From Pseudomonas mangrovi (GTDB lineage: Bacteria; Pseudomonadota; Gammaproteobacteria; Pseudomonadales; Pseudomonadaceae): 64,000 nt of DNA. The notes under the pieces were generated by a model. That model was not told the origin of the DNA, made no database searches, and saw only the letters and a program-made list of their open reading frames with translations. The position numbers were made by a program, and so were the translations under genes. Shown here in pieces: positions 61,880-64,000 of this stretch (the first letter of the stretch is position 1; each line of letters starts with the position of its first letter). The stretch is from NCBI RefSeq assembly GCF_003052585.1, contig NZ_QASN01000007.1, positions 124,001 to 188,000 on the forward strand. The letters run 5' to 3'.

Positions 61880-64000
61880 TCAGTCGACCCAGACCCGCGC
61901 GTTGCGGAACATGCGCATCCAGCCACCGTCTTCCTGCCACTCCTCGGGATGCCAGGAGTTCTGCACCGCCCGGAACACCCGCTCCGGGTGCGGCATCATG
62001 ATGGTCACCCGGCCGTCGCGACTGGTCAGGCCGGTGATGCCGCGCGGCGAGCCGTTGGGGTTGGCCGGATAGTTCTCGGTGACCTTGCCGTGGTTGTCGA
62101 TGAAGCGCAGCGCAACCGAGCCGGACAGGTCGGCCTCGAGCAGCGCCTCGGCACTCTCGAACTCGGCATGGCCCTCGCCGTGGGCGATGGCGATCGGCAG
62201 GCGCGAGCCGGCCATGCCCTGCAGGAAGATCGATGCCGACTCCTGCACCTGGACCATCGCCACGCGCGCCTCGAACTGCTCCGAGCGGTTGCGCACGAAG
62301 TGCGGCCAGTTCTCGGTGCCGGGGATCAGCTCGTGCAGGTTGCTCATCATCTGGCAGCCATTGCACACGCCCAGCGCAAAGCTGTCGCGGCGCTCGAAGA
62401 AGGCCTGGAAGCCTTCGCGGGCGCGGGCATTGAACAGCACCGACTTGGCCCAGCCCTCGCCGGCACCGAGCACGTCGCCATAGGAGAAACCGCCGCAGGC
62501 GACCAGCCCCTTGAACTGCGCCAGATCGATGCGGCCGGCAAGGATGTCGCTCATGTGCACGTCGATCGCGGCGAAACCGGCGCGGTCGAAGGCCGCAGCC
62601 ATCTCCACCTGGCCGTTGACGCCCTGCTCGCGCAGCACCGCCACCTTCGGTCGCACGCCGGTGTTGATGTAGGGCGCAGCGATGTCCTCGTTGACGTCGA
62701 AGCCGAGCTTGACGCTCAGGCCGGGATTCTCTTCATCCAGCAGGGCATCGAACTCCTGGTCGGCGCAGCTGGCGTTGTCGCGCAGACGCTGAATGCGATA
62801 GCTGGTCTCGCTCCACTGCCGCTGCAACAGGCGGCGATCGCCCTGCAGCACCACCGCCCCCTCAAAGCGCAGGCTGACTTCCGCGCTATTGAGCGGCTTG
62901 CCGATCACCGCCACGCAGTCGCCCAGACCCGCCGAGCTGAACTGCGCCAGCACTTCCTCAACGGCATCCTGGCGCACCTGGATCAGCGCACCCAGCTCCT
63001 CGTTGAACAGCACCGCCGCCAGCTCTTCGCGGCTCTCGGCCAGGCCGTCGAGGTTCAGCGCCAGGCCGCAATGGCCAGCAAAGGCCATCTCCAGCGCCGT
63101 GGTCAGCAGACCGCCGTCGGAGCGGTCGTGATAGGCCAGCAGCAGGTTGTCCTGGTTCAGCCCCTGGATCACCGCAAAGAACGCCTTGAGATCCTCGGCG
63201 TCGTCAACGTCCGGCACCTGCTGACCGAGCTGAGCATGGGTCTGCGCCAGGATCGAGCCGCCCATGCGGTTCTGCCCGCGACCCAGGTCGATCAGGATCA
63301 GGTCGGTCTCGCCCTTGTCCAAGCGCAGTTGCGGCGTCAGGGTACGGCGCACGTCCTGCACCGGCGCGAAGCCGGAGATGACCAGCGACAGCGGCGAGGT
63401 CACGCTCTTGTCGACGCCCTCCTCCTGCCAGCGGGTCTTCATCGACATCGAGTCCTTGCCCACCGGAATGCTGATGCCCAGCGCCGGGCACAGCTGCATG
63501 CCGACCGCCGCGACGGTGTCGTACAGACGGGCGTCTTCACCGGGATGCCCGGCCGCCGCCATCCAGTTGGCCGACAGCTTGATGTCGGAAAGCTTGTCGA
63601 TGCGCGCGGCGGCCAGGTTGGTGATCGCCTCGCCGACAGCCATGCGCCCGGAGGCCGGCGCGTCGAGCAGCGCCAGCGGCGTGCGCTCGCCCATTGCCAT
63701 GGCCTCGCCGGTGTAGACGTCGAAGCTGGTCGCAGTGACTGCGCAATCGGCCACCGGCACCTGCCAGGGGCCGACCATCTGATCGCGCGCCACCAGGCCG
63801 GTGATGCTGCGATCGCCGATGGTGATAAGGAAACTCTTGCTGGCCACCGCCGGGTGATGCAGCACGCGCTTGAGCGCCTCGTCCAGATCGACGCTGGCGG
63901 CGTTGAAGGCGTCGCCGCGCTCGGCCTCGCGGCTGGCGCTGCGGTGCATGCGCGGTGGCTTGCCGAGCAGCACTTCCAGCGGCATGTCCACCGGGTTGTT
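61880..64000 (-). CDS. purL: phosphoribosylformylglycinamidine synthase (FGAM synthase), 5' end outside window
   Basis: The 3' part (about 707 codons) of the large PurL that makes FGAM from FGAR, glutamine and ATP. The frame is open through the right window edge, so the internal GTG at 63991 is not the start. Present are the second AIRS-type domain ([43 protein letters not shown]) and the C-terminal class I glutaminase with its Cys in [10 protein letters not shown] and His in AHGEGH. Confidence 0.96.
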   Translation of the reverse strand, partial: NNPVDMPLEVLLGKPPRMHRSASREAERGDAFNAASVDLDEALKRVLHHPAVASKSFLITIGDRSITGLVARDQMVGPWQVPVADCAVTATSFDVYTGEAMAMGERTPLALLDAPASGRMAVGEAITNLAAARIDKLSDIKLSANWMAAAGHPGEDARLYDTVAAVGMQLCPALGISIPVGKDSMSMKTRWQEEGVDKSVTSPLSLVISGFAPVQDVRRTLTPQLRLDKGETDLILIDLGRGQNRMGGSILAQTHAQLGQQVPDVDDAEDLKAFFAVIQGLNQDNLLLAYHDRSDGGLLTTALEMAFAGHCGLALNLDGLAESREELAAVLFNEELGALIQVRQDAVEEVLAQFSSAGLGDCVAVIGKPLNSAEVSLRFEGAVVLQGDRRLLQRQWSETSYRIQRLRDNASCADQEFDALLDEENPGLSVKLGFDVNEDIAAPYINTGVRPKVAVLREQGVNGQVEMAAAFDRAGFAAIDVHMSDILAGRIDLAQFKGLVACGGFSYGDVLGAGEGWAKSVLFNARAREGFQAFFERRDSFALGVCNGCQMMSNLHELIPGTENWPHFVRNRSEQFEARVAMVQVQESASIFLQGMAGSRLPIAIAHGEGHAEFESAEALLEADLSGSVALRFIDNHGKVTENYPANPNGSPRGITGLTSRDGRVTIMMPHPERVFRAVQNSWHPEEWQEDGGWMRMFRNARVWVD

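Noticed and set aside
1..64000. tRNA, rRNA, riboswitch and prophage genes
   Set aside because: Looked for in all intergenic spaces; no cloverleaf, conserved riboswitch core, or phage structural or integrase gene was recognised by eye.

Overview
The window is a chromosomal stretch of a high-G+C gammaproteobacterium of the Pseudomonas stutzeri (Stutzerimonas) type. Evidence: two tandem ccoNOQP operons followed by ccoGHIS, hemN, anr and apt; the thrC-hom-dsbC-xerD and rplS-trmD-rimM-rpsP/ffh blocks; and protein sequences that read as Pseudomonas throughout. No rRNA, tRNA, prophage, transposase or CRISPR array was seen. The assignment rests on recognition and gene order, not on a database search.

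Layout. 1-682: 3' part of an alpha/beta hydrolase. 745-13037: two complete cbb3 oxidase operons, then the maturation genes ccoG, ccoH, ccoI and ccoS and a TauE/SafE-like membrane protein. 13067-16522: ANR-controlled hemN, a coiled-coil protein, anr and apt. 16529-19793: an accessory pocket with a large leaderless metzincin-type protease between small lipoprotein genes. 19801-25947: metabolic and housekeeping genes (dehydrogenase, DEDD exonuclease, ppnP, DUF1287, pdxB, a MATE pump). 26026-27154: an A+T-rich insert carrying one HsdR_N-type nuclease gene, followed by a candidate small RNA. 27487-34665: PCD-type dehydratase, MFS transporter, arfB, AroP-type permease, several unknowns, a glycine-rich secreted protein and a TorF-type porin. 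35104-41762: ABC exporter, DsbA-like protein, trhO, bolA, DUF2059, fumC, flavodoxin-fold reductase. 41906-50822: DUF6316-like protein, thiolase, polyphosphate:AMP phosphotransferase, thrC, hom, dsbC, xerD, thioesterase. 50965-56739: rplS-trmD-rimM-rpsP, ffh, a CcsA-like protein and a CorC-like protein. 56714-64000: SGNH hydrolase, purT, DUF1289, gamma carbonic anhydrase, two Nudix genes, an L,D-transpeptidase, a YqfO-like protein and the 3' part of purL.

How it works together. The first 16 kb is a low-oxygen respiration module: ANR (a 4Fe-4S FNR homologue) is encoded next to two targets that carry clear TTGAT-N4-GTCAA sites, the upstream cco operon and hemN. hemN supplies heme when oxygen is scarce, while ccoG and ccoI handle copper for the binuclear centre. 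The second cco operon has no such site, which fits a constitutive plus an oxygen-regulated oxidase.

The least explained parts are the leaderless zinc protease, the A+T-rich orphan nuclease, the candidate sRNA beside it, the secreted glycine-rich protein, and four kinds of short intergenic repeat with terminal inverted or tandem structure.
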